A DNA stretch of 64,000 nucleotides from Hahella ganghwensis DSM 17046 (GTDB lineage Bacteria; Pseudomonadota; Gammaproteobacteria; Pseudomonadales; Oleiphilaceae), in assembly GCF_000376785.1 (NCBI RefSeq), contig NZ_AQXX01000144.1, forward strand, positions 186,001-250,000, read 5' to 3'. This document shows positions 53,235-62,682 of this stretch, piece after piece. Position 1 is the stretch's first letter. Every line of letters starts with the position of its first letter. The notes beneath the pieces were generated by a model that saw only the letters and a program-made list of their open reading frames with translations, was not told where the DNA came from and did not search any database. The position numbers and the translations under genes were made by a program.

Positions 53235-54713
53235 ATGATTCCCGTAATATTGTCAGGTGGTAACGGCTCACGGTTGTGGCCACTATCTCGTAAAATGTAT
53301 CCCAAACAATTCCTTCCCTTGATTGGTGAGGAAACCATGTTCCAGCAAACACTGAATCGCCTGCCGGATAATCTGGGTGAGCCGATCGTGGTGTGTAATG
53401 AAGAGCATCGCTTTATTGTGGCTGAGCAGATGCAGCTGATCGGCCGGAAAGCTCAGGCGATACTGCTCGAGCCATTTGGTCGGAACACGGCTCCGGCGGC
53501 AGCCATGGCGGCATTTCAGATTCTTGAATCGGGACATGACCAGATTATGATTTTGCTGCCGGCAGATCATCACATCAAAGACGTTCCGGCATTTCACGAG
53601 GCTTTGAAGAAAGCTGAACAGGCTGCTTTGGAAGGCAAACTGGTTCTGTTTGGTATTGAGCCGGATCAGCCTGAAACCGGATATGGCTATATCCGCAAAG
53701 GCGATTCGTTCAAAGAGCTTGCTTTTGACGTAGAAGCGTTTGTAGAAAAGCCTGATGAAGCAACCGCTAAAGATTACCTTTCCAGTGGCGAATACCTTTG
53801 GAACAGCGGCATGTTTGTGATGAGTGCGGAGCGTTATCTGCAGGAACTCAAGCAATACGAGCCAGATATCTACGAAACCTGTCAGTTGGCGTTCAACAAT
53901 TGTCATGTCGACATGGACTTTAAGCGCCTGCCCGCTGAAAGTTTCACGCACTGTCCAGATAACTCCATCGATTATGCCGTAATGGAGCATACCCGTGACG
54001 CTGTCACTGTACCGCTGAATGCTGGATGGAGTGATGTTGGTGCGTGGTCAGCCATGTGGAGTGTTAACAGCAAAGATGACAAAGGCAATGCGCTACATGG
54101 TGATGTCCTGGCAGAAGACGCCCAAGGGTGTTTCGTCCGTGGCCACGATAAATTAGTGGCTCTGTTAGGGGTGGAAGATCTGGTGGTGGTTGATACCCAG
54201 GACGCTGTCATGGTGGCACACCGGGATAAAGTCCAGGATGTGAAGAAACTGGTTTCCAGAATGGATAAGGCTGAGAGATCGGAAACGATTGTCCATCGGG
54301 AAGTATTCCGCCCCTGGGGAAGCTACGATTCTGTTGATATGGGAGCCCGTTTCCAGGTCAAACGGATCAAGGTCAAGCCTGGTGCCAGCCTTTCATTGCA
54401 GAAGCATCACCACCGCGCTGAACATTGGATTGTGGTTCAGGGGACGGCCCGTGTGACCTGTGGTGAGCAGGAATTCCTGCTGTCGGAAAATCAGTCCACC
54501 TATATTCCGATTGGCGAAGTGCATCGACTGGTCAACCCAGGTAAGATAATGCTTGAAATCATTGAGGTTCAATCAGATACCTATCTGGGAGAGGACGACA
54601 TTGTTCGCTTGCAGGACAACTATGGTCGTTCTGAGAGCGGTCGTTCTGAAGCCGGTGGAGAAGATACGTCAGCTTCAGACAAACAATCTGCAAAGGATTC
54701 TGTGTCTGCCTGA
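53235..54713 (+). CDS. algA: Bifunctional mannose-6-phosphate isomerase/GDP-mannose pyrophosphorylase AlgA
   Basis: A 492-residue cytoplasmic enzyme making GDP-mannose for AlgD. The pyrophosphorylase motif is LSGGNGSRLWPLSRKMYPKQ. The C-terminal isomerase cupin holds the zinc ligands in LSLQKHHHRAEHW and EVHRLVNPG. The tail has an extra Ser/Glu-rich stretch of about 25 residues not usual for AlgA. AAGGAG lies before the ATG. Confidence 0.96.
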   Translation: MIPVILSGGNGSRLWPLSRKMYPKQFLPLIGEETMFQQTLNRLPDNLGEPIVVCNEEHRFIVAEQMQLIGRKAQAILLEPFGRNTAPAAAMAAFQILESGHDQIMILLPADHHIKDVPAFHEALKKAEQAALEGKLVLFGIEPDQPETGYGYIRKGDSFKELAFDVEAFVEKPDEATAKDYLSSGEYLWNSGMFVMSAERYLQELKQYEPDIYETCQLAFNNCHVDMDFKRLPAESFTHCPDNSIDYAVMEHTRDAVTVPLNAGWSDVGAWSAMWSVNSKDDKGNALHGDVLAEDAQGCFVRGHDKLVALLGVEDLVVVDTQDAVMVAHRDKVQDVKKLVSRMDKAERSETIVHREVFRPWGSYDSVDMGARFQVKRIKVKPGASLSLQKHHHRAEHWIVVQGTARVTCGEQEFLLSENQSTYIPIGEVHRLVNPGKIMLEIIEVQSDTYLGEDDIVRLQDNYGRSESGRSEAGGEDTSASDKQSAKDSVSA

Positions 54714-54729
54714 GTATTCACTGACCTGA

Positions 54730-54760
54730 AGCAGCTTCAGATCTTTGATCTGGAGCTGCT
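54730..54760 (+). other. Strong 14-bp hairpin between algA and manB
   Basis: AGCAGCTTCAGATC and GATCTGGAGCTGCT pair with one G-T across a 3-base TTT loop. No U-run follows (GCATTCATC). It could block 3' decay of the algA message or weakly terminate, and so set a lower level of manB. Confidence 0.5.
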
Positions 54761-54793
54761 GCATTCATCATTATTGTTAGGAGTCCACAACTG

Positions 54794-56140
54794 ATGGATT
54801 TAAGCGGTTTTAAAGCTTATGACATTCGGGGCAAAGTGCCCGACCAACTCAACCCTGAGATTGCTGAGCGCATTGGACGGGCCTATGTGCAGGTCACTGG
54901 CGCCCGGAAAGTCGTGGTTGGTTATGATATCAGACTGTCCAGCCCTGAATTGGCGGAAGCATTGAGTAAAGGGTTGATGGCCGCTGGTGCTGATGTTTAT
55001 GACATCGGTTTGTGTGGCACCGAGATGGTTTACTTCGCAACTTTCCACTACGAAATGGATGGTGGAATCATGGTCACAGCCAGCCATAATCCTCAGGATT
55101 ATAATGGGATGAAGCTGGTGTCCAAGGGCTCACGCCCGGTAAGCTCCGATACCGGTCTGAACGAGATCAAAGATCTGGTTCCCGGTGAATTTGAGGATGC
55201 CGCTGAGTCTGGCAAACAGCATACGCTGGATGCCCACAGTGACTATATCCAGCACTTGATGGGGTATATCAACACAGCTGAGCTCAAGCCACTGAAAGTG
55301 GTAGTTAATGCTGGAAACGGTGGTGCTGGTTTGATCATTGATCAGCTAGAGAGTTTGCTGCCTTTTGAGTTCATCAAGGTTCACCACGAACCAGACGGAA
55401 CTTTCCCTTATGGTGTGCCTAACCCATTGCTGGTGGAAAACCGTGAGAGCACCCGTCAGGCGTTATTGGAAAATGGCGCAGATATCGGAATTGCCTGGGA
55501 TGGCGATTATGATCGTTGTTTCCTGTTCGATGAAACGGGTCGTTTCGTTGAAGGTTACTACATTGTGGGCTTACTGGCTGAATTGTTCCTCAAGAGAGAG
55601 CCCGGCGCGAACATCATTCATGACCCCCGGTTAACCTGGAACACCATTGATATGGTCAATGCCGGTGGTGGTAACCCTGTCCAGAGTAAAACAGGACATG
55701 CGTTTATCAAGCAGATTATGCGTGAAAAAGATGCGGTTTATGGTGGGGAAATGAGTGCTCATCATTACTTCCGCGATTTTGCCTACTGTGACTCGGGAAT
55801 GATTCCCTGGTTAATGGTTGCCAACTTGATGTGCGTAACAGGCAAGTCACTTTCAAGCCTTATTGATGAGCGTATGGCCAAGTATCCAGCCAGCGGCGAA
55901 ATCAATCGGAAGCTTGAAGACGCCGGTAAGGTCTTGAAAGCTATCGAGGCCGAATATGCCCCGTCTGCGGTGTCCGTCAATTTCGTTGATGGCTTAAGCG
56001 TGGAGTATGACGATTGGCGTTTTAATCTGAGGATGTCCAATACCGAACCATTAGTTCGTCTGAATGTGGAATCCAAAGGCGATCAGGCGCTGATGGAGTC
56101 CAAGACAAAAGAGCTGCTCGATAGAATCGATAGCATCTGA
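54794..56140 (+). CDS. manB: Phosphomannomutase (ManB/CpsG type), AlgC role
   Basis: A 448-residue alpha-D-phosphohexomutase that turns mannose-6-phosphate into mannose-1-phosphate. The active Ser97 lies in MVTASHNPQDYNGMK; the metal loop is IAWDGDYDRCFLFD; the sugar-binding loop has YGGEMSAHHYF. The sequence (FKAYDIRGK...GTEMVYFATFH) is nearer enteric CpsG/ManB than Pseudomonas AlgC. In Pseudomonas, algC is unlinked; here it ends the alginate cluster and is followed by a terminator. Confidence 0.93.
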   Translation: MDLSGFKAYDIRGKVPDQLNPEIAERIGRAYVQVTGARKVVVGYDIRLSSPELAEALSKGLMAAGADVYDIGLCGTEMVYFATFHYEMDGGIMVTASHNPQDYNGMKLVSKGSRPVSSDTGLNEIKDLVPGEFEDAAESGKQHTLDAHSDYIQHLMGYINTAELKPLKVVVNAGNGGAGLIIDQLESLLPFEFIKVHHEPDGTFPYGVPNPLLVENRESTRQALLENGADIGIAWDGDYDRCFLFDETGRFVEGYYIVGLLAELFLKREPGANIIHDPRLTWNTIDMVNAGGGNPVQSKTGHAFIKQIMREKDAVYGGEMSAHHYFRDFAYCDSGMIPWLMVANLMCVTGKSLSSLIDERMAKYPASGEINRKLEDAGKVLKAIEAEYAPSAVSVNFVDGLSVEYDDWRFNLRMSNTEPLVRLNVESKGDQALMESKTKELLDRIDSI

Positions 56141-56144
56141 AAAG

Positions 56145-56178
56145 AAAAAGGCGGACTATTTGTCCGCCTTTTTCTTTA
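56145..56178 (+). terminator. Rho-independent terminator of the alginate cluster
   Basis: GGCGGAC-TATTT-GTCCGCC with five flanking A and T pairs, followed by a T-rich run, five bases after the manB stop. The A-run on the other side makes it workable in both directions. Confidence 0.92.
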
Positions 56179-56252
56179 TTCACAATCTAAGCCCACATTC
56201 TATGGCGATTGTGATTTAACTGTTCAGTTCCATCTTGTGTGAAGGTTGTTGA

Positions 56253-56558
56253 TCAGGAAGGGGATCGGCGCCAGTCAATTTTGGTCACTTTTCCACCGGT
56301 CAGCTCCAGTATATAGATGGCATCACCGGGTTTCTCATAAACCCAGCGTTCAATTTTATGCTCACGTACTCGATCTCCGGTCAGAGTATATCCAACTAGA
56401 CTGGTATGATCCGGTCGCCCGCATTTTTTGTATATTTCATATTCAAGGTCCTGAACTTTGATGATGTCCGTCCCGCATCTCATCCCCCAGGAAAGGGAGG
56501 ATGAAAGCCCGAGAACCAATATCAGGAAGCTGTGTTTACTAATTGATGCGATAGCCAT
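56253..56558 (-). CDS. DUF2845-like periplasmic protein
   Basis: A 101-residue exported protein; signal peptide MAIASISKHSFLILVLGLSS. The mature part has MRCGTDIIKVQDLEYEIYKKCG and ends LELTGGKVTKIDWRR, a pattern of the DUF2845 family (C-G-x-P near the middle, then W-x-Y). Function unknown. ATG 56558 is chosen; the frame runs further upstream but without coding character. It overlaps the upstream membrane-protein gene by 37 bases. Confidence 0.7.
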   Translation of the reverse strand: MAIASISKHSFLILVLGLSSSLSWGMRCGTDIIKVQDLEYEIYKKCGRPDHTSLVGYTLTGDRVREHKIERWVYEKPGDAIYILELTGGKVTKIDWRRSPS

Positions 56559-56857
56559 GCTTGTCCCACTGCAAATAACCAAATCAAGTAAAGAGAGGCT
56601 ATCAGGAGATAGATGAACATTCGCTGAATAGGATTCGCCCGTTGGGTATCCGGGTTTTCGACCCAACGTATATACAGGTTCGCTGAAAATCCGGAAATGA
56701 CCAGAAGGCTGGCAGAAATGGGAATCAGCCAAAGGACAGGCGAGGGTGGTTCCCCTTGTTCGGTGAACTGACCGAACATCACCATGGAGCCTACCAGAAT
56801 GATCAAAGCGACAAACTCTACAATCAGGATGGTCTTTCGATAAGGGGTTAACTGCAT
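56522..56857 (-). CDS. Small membrane protein, function unknown
   Basis: A 111-residue protein with three membrane helices (IVEFVALIILVGSMVMF, VLWLIPISASLLVISGF, MFIYLLIASLYLIWLFAVG). The ATG at 56857 has GGA nine bases upstream; ATG 56899 is also possible. The frame extends further upstream to 57100 but that part looks non-coding. Overlaps the DUF2845 gene start. Confidence 0.55.
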   Translation of the reverse strand: MQLTPYRKTILIVEFVALIILVGSMVMFGQFTEQGEPPSPVLWLIPISASLLVISGFSANLYIRWVENPDTQRANPIQRMFIYLLIASLYLIWLFAVGQAWLSHQLVNTAS

Positions 56858-57254
56858 AGCTGCATGTCCGTCAATGTTTCTCAGGTTGAATTGGGGCATT
56901 AGTTTAGCTGACAAGCCAGGTGGATGGTATGCTCGTCGGCGTGGCCCGAACGGATGTGCTTGATGGTCTGAAAAGGATGCTCGGCTCGAAGGAAAATTAG
57001 GAAAGGAGATCTGCCCCTCTGCTTTTGGCGTCGGGGAATGTTCGAGCCTTTTGGGCCGGAACTCAGATGCTGCGATAACAGCGGCGCGCATTATAACCAT
57101 TGACTGCTGATTGCGCTACCGTCCGGCTGGGATATCCTGAAAACCATATTCTCTATACCGTTTCTGCAGTATTTCTATCGAGCGATAAGGTTGGAAAATG
57201 GCCTTAGACCACTTAAAGTGCATCGACATTCAGAAGCAAGGAACCTGATTTACC

Positions 57255-57683
57255 ATGATTACTTATTTTTATTGGGCTGTTGTAATTCTAGTGGCAATGT
57301 CTCTGTTATTTCTTTTCGGTAAAGCAGATAAGTGGAAATTCGGCCTCGTTGGAGCTCTGGTGGTATTACTGATTGGGTGGGGAGCCTATTACTTTCACTT
57401 TGAACAGATTTTCGTTAAGCGGTATGGGGGAGTGATGTCGATCTCTGTACCTAAAGGCCAACACCATATCGCTGCAACCTGGAAAGACGATAATTTGTGG
57501 GTGGAGAACTACGATCCAGAGACCAATACCTGCCATTTCAATGAGTATTCCAAAGGGGCTTTGTTGCAGGGGAAAGTATCGATTAAAAACTGTAATCCTC
57601 TGATGCCCGCTGCCCCATCAGGGCAGATGCCAAACCGCGTGATACAGGATTCCAGTAGCCAGACTGGAGAAATCCAGCAATAG
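57255..57683 (+). CDS. Small membrane protein, function unknown
   Basis: A 142-residue protein with two N-terminal membrane helices (WAVVILVAMSLLFLFG and FGLVGALVVLLIGWGAYYF) and a soluble beta-rich C-terminal part with two Cys (NTCHFNEYSKG, SIKNCNPL). No family recognised. A hairpin with 7-bp arms lies at 57690-57712 after the stop, without a U-run. Confidence 0.65.
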   Translation: MITYFYWAVVILVAMSLLFLFGKADKWKFGLVGALVVLLIGWGAYYFHFEQIFVKRYGGVMSISVPKGQHHIAATWKDDNLWVENYDPETNTCHFNEYSKGALLQGKVSIKNCNPLMPAAPSGQMPNRVIQDSSSQTGEIQQ

Positions 57684-57689
57684 ATCTAT

Positions 57690-57712
57690 GCCAGGTAGCT
57701 TTTCCACCTGGC
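57690..57712. terminator. Weak hairpin after the 142-residue membrane protein gene
   Basis: GCCAGGT-AGCTTTTCC-ACCTGGC, a 7-bp stem with a 9-base loop seven bases past the stop. No U-run on either side, so termination would be inefficient. Confidence 0.3.
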
Positions 57713-57886
57713 CAAGAAAGTCCTGTCAGTGAGTCACGTATGAACGCTGTCAAATAGTCAGGTATGCGCGTAATAATCTGACCGGGCATGATCTCAATCA
57801 ACTGCAGGCTGCGGCCTGCTTTTTATTTCCCCTGCAATGTCGTTATAATGCGCCACTATAAAATTTTAAGCTGGTGATGAGGTAGT

Positions 57887-58315
57887 GTGGTGAAGACGAC
57901 TCTGAGAGTGTTGTTAAGCGTTGCGGCGCTATTTATAGCAGGGACCGTGTGGTCTTTGACCCCGGCCGAGCAAAAGATTGCTGATCGTATTAAGCCGGTG
58001 GGTCAGGTATGTGTGGAAGGAGAGGAATGTGAAGGCGCCCAGGCAGTAGCCACCGCAGCAGTTTCCAGTGGTCCCCGTTCAGCCGAGGATGTCTATGGCA
58101 GCAAATGCTTTGCCTGTCATGACACAGGTGCTGCCGGTGCTCCTAAAGTTGGAGATGCCGCCGCTTGGGCACCGCGTGTTGACCAGGGACTGGAAACACT
58201 GGTTTCTCACGCGATTAACGGTATTGGCGGTATGCCTCCTCGTGGAACATGTTCAGACTGCTCTGATGAGGAAATTCAGGCAACTGTTGAGTTAATGGTT
58301 GAGCGTAGCCAATAA
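57887..58315 (+). CDS. Cytochrome c5 family protein
   Basis: A 142-residue periplasmic monohaem cytochrome c. The signal peptide ends TVWS. The haem motif is CFACH and the Met ligand lies in GGMPPRGTCSDCSDEE, which also has the extra Cys pair typical of c5. Transfers electrons in the periplasm. Start GTG 57887 with GAGG upstream. A terminator follows. Confidence 0.92.
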   Translation: MVKTTLRVLLSVAALFIAGTVWSLTPAEQKIADRIKPVGQVCVEGEECEGAQAVATAAVSSGPRSAEDVYGSKCFACHDTGAAGAPKVGDAAAWAPRVDQGLETLVSHAINGIGGMPPRGTCSDCSDEEIQATVELMVERSQ

Positions 58316-58337
58316 CGGTTACACCGAGTACTTAATG

Positions 58338-58368
58338 AAAAGCCGCGATGATTCGCGGCTTTTTTTGG
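58338..58368. terminator. Rho-independent terminator between cytochrome c5 and rep
   Basis: AGCCGCGA-TGAT-TCGCGGCT followed by seven T, with A residues on the other side. It lies between convergent genes and could serve both. Confidence 0.92.
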
Positions 58369-58377
58369 TGCTTCGGA

Positions 58378-60405
58378 TTACATTGACCCGTCTTCGGCCA
58401 AATCTCTGAACAGCGCATCCAGTGTTGCACGACCTTTGGCCTTGTTGCGTTCAGGGCTTTGGTGGCCGACTCCCTCCCAGATGACATCTTCCTGAGGCAG
58501 CTCATCAAGAAAACGACTGGGCGTGGTCTCGATCTTTTCTCCAAACTGTTTGCGTTCTGCACAAAAGGTCATACACAGAGTCGTTCTGGCTCGTGTGATG
58601 CCAACGTACATCAGGCGTCTTTCTTCTTCGATCTGGTTGGTTTCTATGCTGTTCCGGTGAGGCAGAATATCTTCTTCCAGCCCAAGGATGAACACATGAG
58701 GAAACTCCAGACCTTTGGATGCATGTAGTGTCAGCAGATGAACCTTGTCTTCGTCTTCTTCTTCTGCCTGTTGTTCCATCATGTCCCTTAGCAGGAGTTT
58801 GGCAATGACTTCTTTTAATGTCAGTTGCTCTTCGTCTAACGGATCGTATTCCAGCATTCTCGCAACTTGATCGATCAGAAGCCAGACGTTGGCCATTCGG
58901 CGTTCTGCCTGCTGTGGGGAGGTGCTGTTCTGAAGCAACCATTCTTCGTAATCAATCTGGGTAAAGAGTTGTTTCAGAGCTGGGATTGGGTCTTCATCTT
59001 CGCAGCGGCTACTGGTGCGCAGAATGATATCGGCAAACTCGCGCAGGTGTTGCAGGGCCTTCTCCCGCATAACATGCTCAAGACCGATTTCACTGATAGC
59101 ACTGAACAGGCTGATTTTTCTCTGGTGGGCATAGTTTGAGAGTGCTTCCAAAGTTGCCGGACCTATTTCTCGCCGGGGGACATTGACGACCCGCAGAAAT
59201 GCACTGTCATCATCCGGATTGGCAATAAGCCGGAGATAGGAAAGGGCATCCTTTACTTCATTGCGGGAGAAAAATGAGGTGCCACCACTGATACGATAAG
59301 GGATCTGGTTGGCCTGGAGCTTTATTTCCAACAGCCGGGACTGGTGGTTACCCCGGTAAAGCACGGCACAGTCTTTAAAGTTAACCCGCTTCTGCAACCG
59401 CAATGCCAGAATTTCTGAGGCAATGCGTTCACACTCTGCTTCTTCATTACGTACCTGGACCAGGCGGATCTCATCGCCCATGCCAAAGTCGCTCCAGAGA
59501 GACTTCTCAAAAACATGTGGGTTGTTGGCGATCAAGGTGTTTGCAGCTTTCAGGATGCGGGCGGTCGAGCGATAGTTCTGCTCCAGTTTCACCAGTTTGA
59601 GAGTGGGGAAATCCTGCTGTAAGCGAGCCAGGTTCTCCGGGCGAGCTCCCCGCCAGGCATAAATGGACTGATCATCATCACCCACCACGGTTAATGCCTG
59701 TCTTTCAATAACCAGTTGTCGCACGAGTTCATATTGGCTCAGGTTAGTGTCCTGGTACTCATCCACCAGCAGGTAGCGGATTCTCTGGCGCCATTTCTGT
59801 AGAATCTGTGGCTGGTCTCTGAATAGCAATACCGGCAACAGAATCAGATCATCGAAGTCGACGGCATTGTAGGCCTTCAGGTATTGGTTATAGTGCTGAT
59901 AAACTTTTGCAGCGGTCAGTTCTTCCTGGGTTATGGCCTGTCTTATCGCAGCTTCGGGAGTCAGCATGTCGTTTTTCCAGGCAGAAAATTGTGACTGGAG
60001 TTGATCGACATCCTCTATCGCATCCGCAAATTCTTTGAAAATCAGATCCCGGATAATGGTTTTGGCATCCTGTTCGTCGAAAATGGAAAATCCGGGCTTG
60101 TAGCCGAGGGCCTCGTGCTCAATGCGGATAATGTTCATTCCGAGATTGTGGAACGTCGAGACAGTCAGACCTCTGGCGGCGGGGCCTGAAACCAGCTGTG
60201 TTACCCGCTCTTTCATTTCTCTGGCGGCTTTGTTGGTAAAAGTGACTGCTGCAATATGCTTGGCCTTGAAGCCGCATTCTTGGATAAGGTAAGCGATTTT
60301 ACGGGTGATAACACTGGTCTTCCCGCTTCCCGCACCGGCCAATACCAGAAGAGGACCATCGATATAATGCACGGCTTCACGTTGCCTGGGGTTCAGCTGG
60401 GCCAA
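58378..60405 (-). CDS. rep: ATP-dependent DNA helicase Rep (UvrD/Rep superfamily 1)
   Basis: 3'-5' helicase that helps replication forks. The TTG at 60405 (AQLNPRQREAV) gives 675 residues, close to E. coli Rep (673), and has AGG seven bases upstream; the longer frame to 60495 adds residues foreign to the family. Walker A is LAGAGSGKTSVITRKIA; motif II is LLVDEYQDTN; motif III is VGDDDQSIYAWRGA; LEQNYRSTARIL and LTLHASKGLEFPHVF are also present. All intact. Confidence 0.95.
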   Translation of the reverse strand: MAQLNPRQREAVHYIDGPLLVLAGAGSGKTSVITRKIAYLIQECGFKAKHIAAVTFTNKAAREMKERVTQLVSGPAARGLTVSTFHNLGMNIIRIEHEALGYKPGFSIFDEQDAKTIIRDLIFKEFADAIEDVDQLQSQFSAWKNDMLTPEAAIRQAITQEELTAAKVYQHYNQYLKAYNAVDFDDLILLPVLLFRDQPQILQKWRQRIRYLLVDEYQDTNLSQYELVRQLVIERQALTVVGDDDQSIYAWRGARPENLARLQQDFPTLKLVKLEQNYRSTARILKAANTLIANNPHVFEKSLWSDFGMGDEIRLVQVRNEEAECERIASEILALRLQKRVNFKDCAVLYRGNHQSRLLEIKLQANQIPYRISGGTSFFSRNEVKDALSYLRLIANPDDDSAFLRVVNVPRREIGPATLEALSNYAHQRKISLFSAISEIGLEHVMREKALQHLREFADIILRTSSRCEDEDPIPALKQLFTQIDYEEWLLQNSTSPQQAERRMANVWLLIDQVARMLEYDPLDEEQLTLKEVIAKLLLRDMMEQQAEEEDEDKVHLLTLHASKGLEFPHVFILGLEEDILPHRNSIETNQIEEERRLMYVGITRARTTLCMTFCAERKQFGEKIETTPSRFLDELPQEDVIWEGVGHQSPERNKAKGRATLDALFRDLAEDGSM

Positions 60406-60748
60406 AGTACAACCTGTCAGATTTTGGAATGGAGTGATAAAGAAAAACACGTTTGGCCAGGAGTGTTGTATGATGACTCCTGCGGAAAGCGGCATTTTAC
60501 CAGAGAAATTGACAAGAGTTTCATTGGGAATTTTTATCGCGTGGCCATCTTAGGGAGACACCACTAAAAGATACATGATGAATCGCTATTCCCAACTATA
60601 ATGTTAAGGCTTGTTGACGTTTCTTCCTTGTCGCCAGCAGAGTGATATTGATGAGTCACTCCAGCGGGAGTGAAAACTCAGCAGGCCCTTTCCGTTATTA
60701 ATTTGGATTACAGTTACCACCTCCCCGGATTTCGGGATGGAGTCTGTT

Positions 60749-62503
60749 ATGTTACGGAAATCCAAGGCGTCAGTACTTTCCGGATCCCGGGCAGGTCGCC
60801 TTTCCGTATTGTTATTGATCAGGCAACACACAGACTTGCTCTGGATACGCAAACTGCTCACCGGTCAGGACGACTTGCGCCTGTACTGGTGTAACAGTGT
60901 GCCCATGATGATGGATGTCATGCGTCGGAGGCATTACGACATCGTATTGTGGGAAGAACACCTGTTTGAGTCCGACCAGGCCAGCTTTCTTCGCATGATG
61001 GCGGAGTACGCGCAAGCGCCGGTCATTGCGGTGGGGTCTTCCCGCAATGAATCTCACATTCGTCAGTTGATAATGAAAGGGGCGGATGATTATCTGGCCA
61101 AAGGAGAGTTGAGGCCGGCTCTGTTGATTCGTGCTATTCGTCGGGCAAGGTACAGGGAGTTGGCCAGATCAGGCAGTCAACTGCGTGAACAAATGGACTC
61201 ACTCACTGGCATCTTGGATCGCCACCTCTTTTATGACCGTCTGCATCAGGCCATGTTGCGGGCTCAGCGTGGAAACAGGCAGGTCGGTCTGCTGTTCTTG
61301 AATATTGATCACTTTCGAACCGTTAACCAGACCCTTGGGTACAAAAATGGCGACCTGTTGATCAAGATGGTCGCAGCCAGAATTCGTCAGGTGCTCCGGC
61401 AATGTGATGGACTGGCCCGAGTGGGTGGCGATGAATTTGCCGTTATTCTGGAAGATGTGGAGGAAGAGTTCAGTCTTTCAGCGGTAGCGGATAAAGTGAT
61501 TGAGGTATTCCACAAGCCGTTCCAGGTCTCGCACCGGGATGTGGAACTGAATGTATCGATCGGGTTGGCCAACTATCCAGAGGAAGGGCACAGCGTCGAT
61601 CTGTTATTGCAGCACGCCAACCAGGCTATGTTTGATGCAAAGAAAGAACCGGGAAGTGCTTATCGCTTTTTCGATGAAGCTCGTAACCGGGATTTAAAAC
61701 GGCGTCTGGAGCTTGAAGCGGACCTGCGACAGGCCATCCGGGGCAATCAGCTTGAAGTCTATCATCAGCCGAAGATTGAAGTCAGTACCGGGCGGATTAT
61801 CGGAATGGAAGCGTTGGTACGCTGGCCTCATCCCAAGTTCGGTATGCTGGCGCCCCAAACATTTATACCCATGGCTGAACAAAGTAGTCTAATTATTCCC
61901 ATGGGCTATTGGGTGTTGCAGCAAACCTGCCAGGATCTGTCTGAACTGCAGCGTCGCGGCTTCGAGCATCTGCAGTGTTCTGTGAATTTATCATTCAGAC
62001 AATTTCATGACCGTAAGCTGTCTGAAACTGTTTTCCGGATCATATATAACGCGGATATTGATACCACAGGGTTTGAGTTTGAGCTGACAGAGTCTGCGGT
62101 CATGTACGACCGGGAATATACGATGAAGTGCCTGAAGGAGCTGGCTCATATGGGAATAAGCTTTTCCCTGGATGACTTCGGAACTGGATATTCCTCCTTT
62201 AGTAATCTGCGTTCCCTGCCTATTTCCAGTGTGAAGATCGATAAGTCTTTTATCGAACGTTTACCTTCCAGTTCTCAGGATCAAACACTGGTAGCGGGCA
62301 TGATTTCATTGGCGCATAACCTGTCAATGCAAGTGGTGGCTGAAGGTGTTGAGACACCAGAGCAGCTGGAATTTCTGCGTCGTCATCATTGCGATTACGC
62401 ACAAGGCTACCTGATTGCCAAGCCAATGACCTTTACCGAGTTCAGTGATTTTCTGGTGCAGTCGCGTCCGGTGGTCTCGGAGGCTCACCCCGGTGCCAGC
62501 TGA
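60749..62503 (+). CDS. GGDEF-EAL protein with degenerate receiver domain
   Basis: A 584-residue cyclic-di-GMP enzyme. The N-terminal 120 residues fold like a receiver but lack the acidic pair and have Glu in place of the phospho-Asp (DIVLWEEHL); the Lys (YLAKGEL) remains. The GGDEF domain keeps RVGGDEF and an I-site RQCD five residues before it. The EAL domain has EALVRW, NLSF, ELTES, DDFGTGYSS, KIDKSFI, EGVET and QGYL, so both activities look possible. ATG 60749 (GGAG upstream) is preferred to 60737. Confidence 0.9.
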   Translation: MLRKSKASVLSGSRAGRLSVLLLIRQHTDLLWIRKLLTGQDDLRLYWCNSVPMMMDVMRRRHYDIVLWEEHLFESDQASFLRMMAEYAQAPVIAVGSSRNESHIRQLIMKGADDYLAKGELRPALLIRAIRRARYRELARSGSQLREQMDSLTGILDRHLFYDRLHQAMLRAQRGNRQVGLLFLNIDHFRTVNQTLGYKNGDLLIKMVAARIRQVLRQCDGLARVGGDEFAVILEDVEEEFSLSAVADKVIEVFHKPFQVSHRDVELNVSIGLANYPEEGHSVDLLLQHANQAMFDAKKEPGSAYRFFDEARNRDLKRRLELEADLRQAIRGNQLEVYHQPKIEVSTGRIIGMEALVRWPHPKFGMLAPQTFIPMAEQSSLIIPMGYWVLQQTCQDLSELQRRGFEHLQCSVNLSFRQFHDRKLSETVFRIIYNADIDTTGFEFELTESAVMYDREYTMKCLKELAHMGISFSLDDFGTGYSSFSNLRSLPISSVKIDKSFIERLPSSSQDQTLVAGMISLAHNLSMQVVAEGVETPEQLEFLRRHHCDYAQGYLIAKPMTFTEFSDFLVQSRPVVSEAHPGAS

Positions 62504-62682
62504 ATTTTTATCCAAGGCTGGTCAGTGATTTCCCTCAATTCTTGTATTCAACTCTTCTGCTTTATATCTGCATCGATATAATGGCTGCTTTTACCGCAGT
62601 TGTTGGGCCTATGTCCTGCTGAAAAGTTGTTGAGAATCCCCGCAGCACGCCATTCCGCAGGGGAAGATGATAAAGGTATTGA
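62504..62682. other. Short spacer before tex
   Basis: 179 bases with no gene. The tex ribosome site (AAGG) lies at its end. No clear hairpin with U-run seen. Confidence 0.3.
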
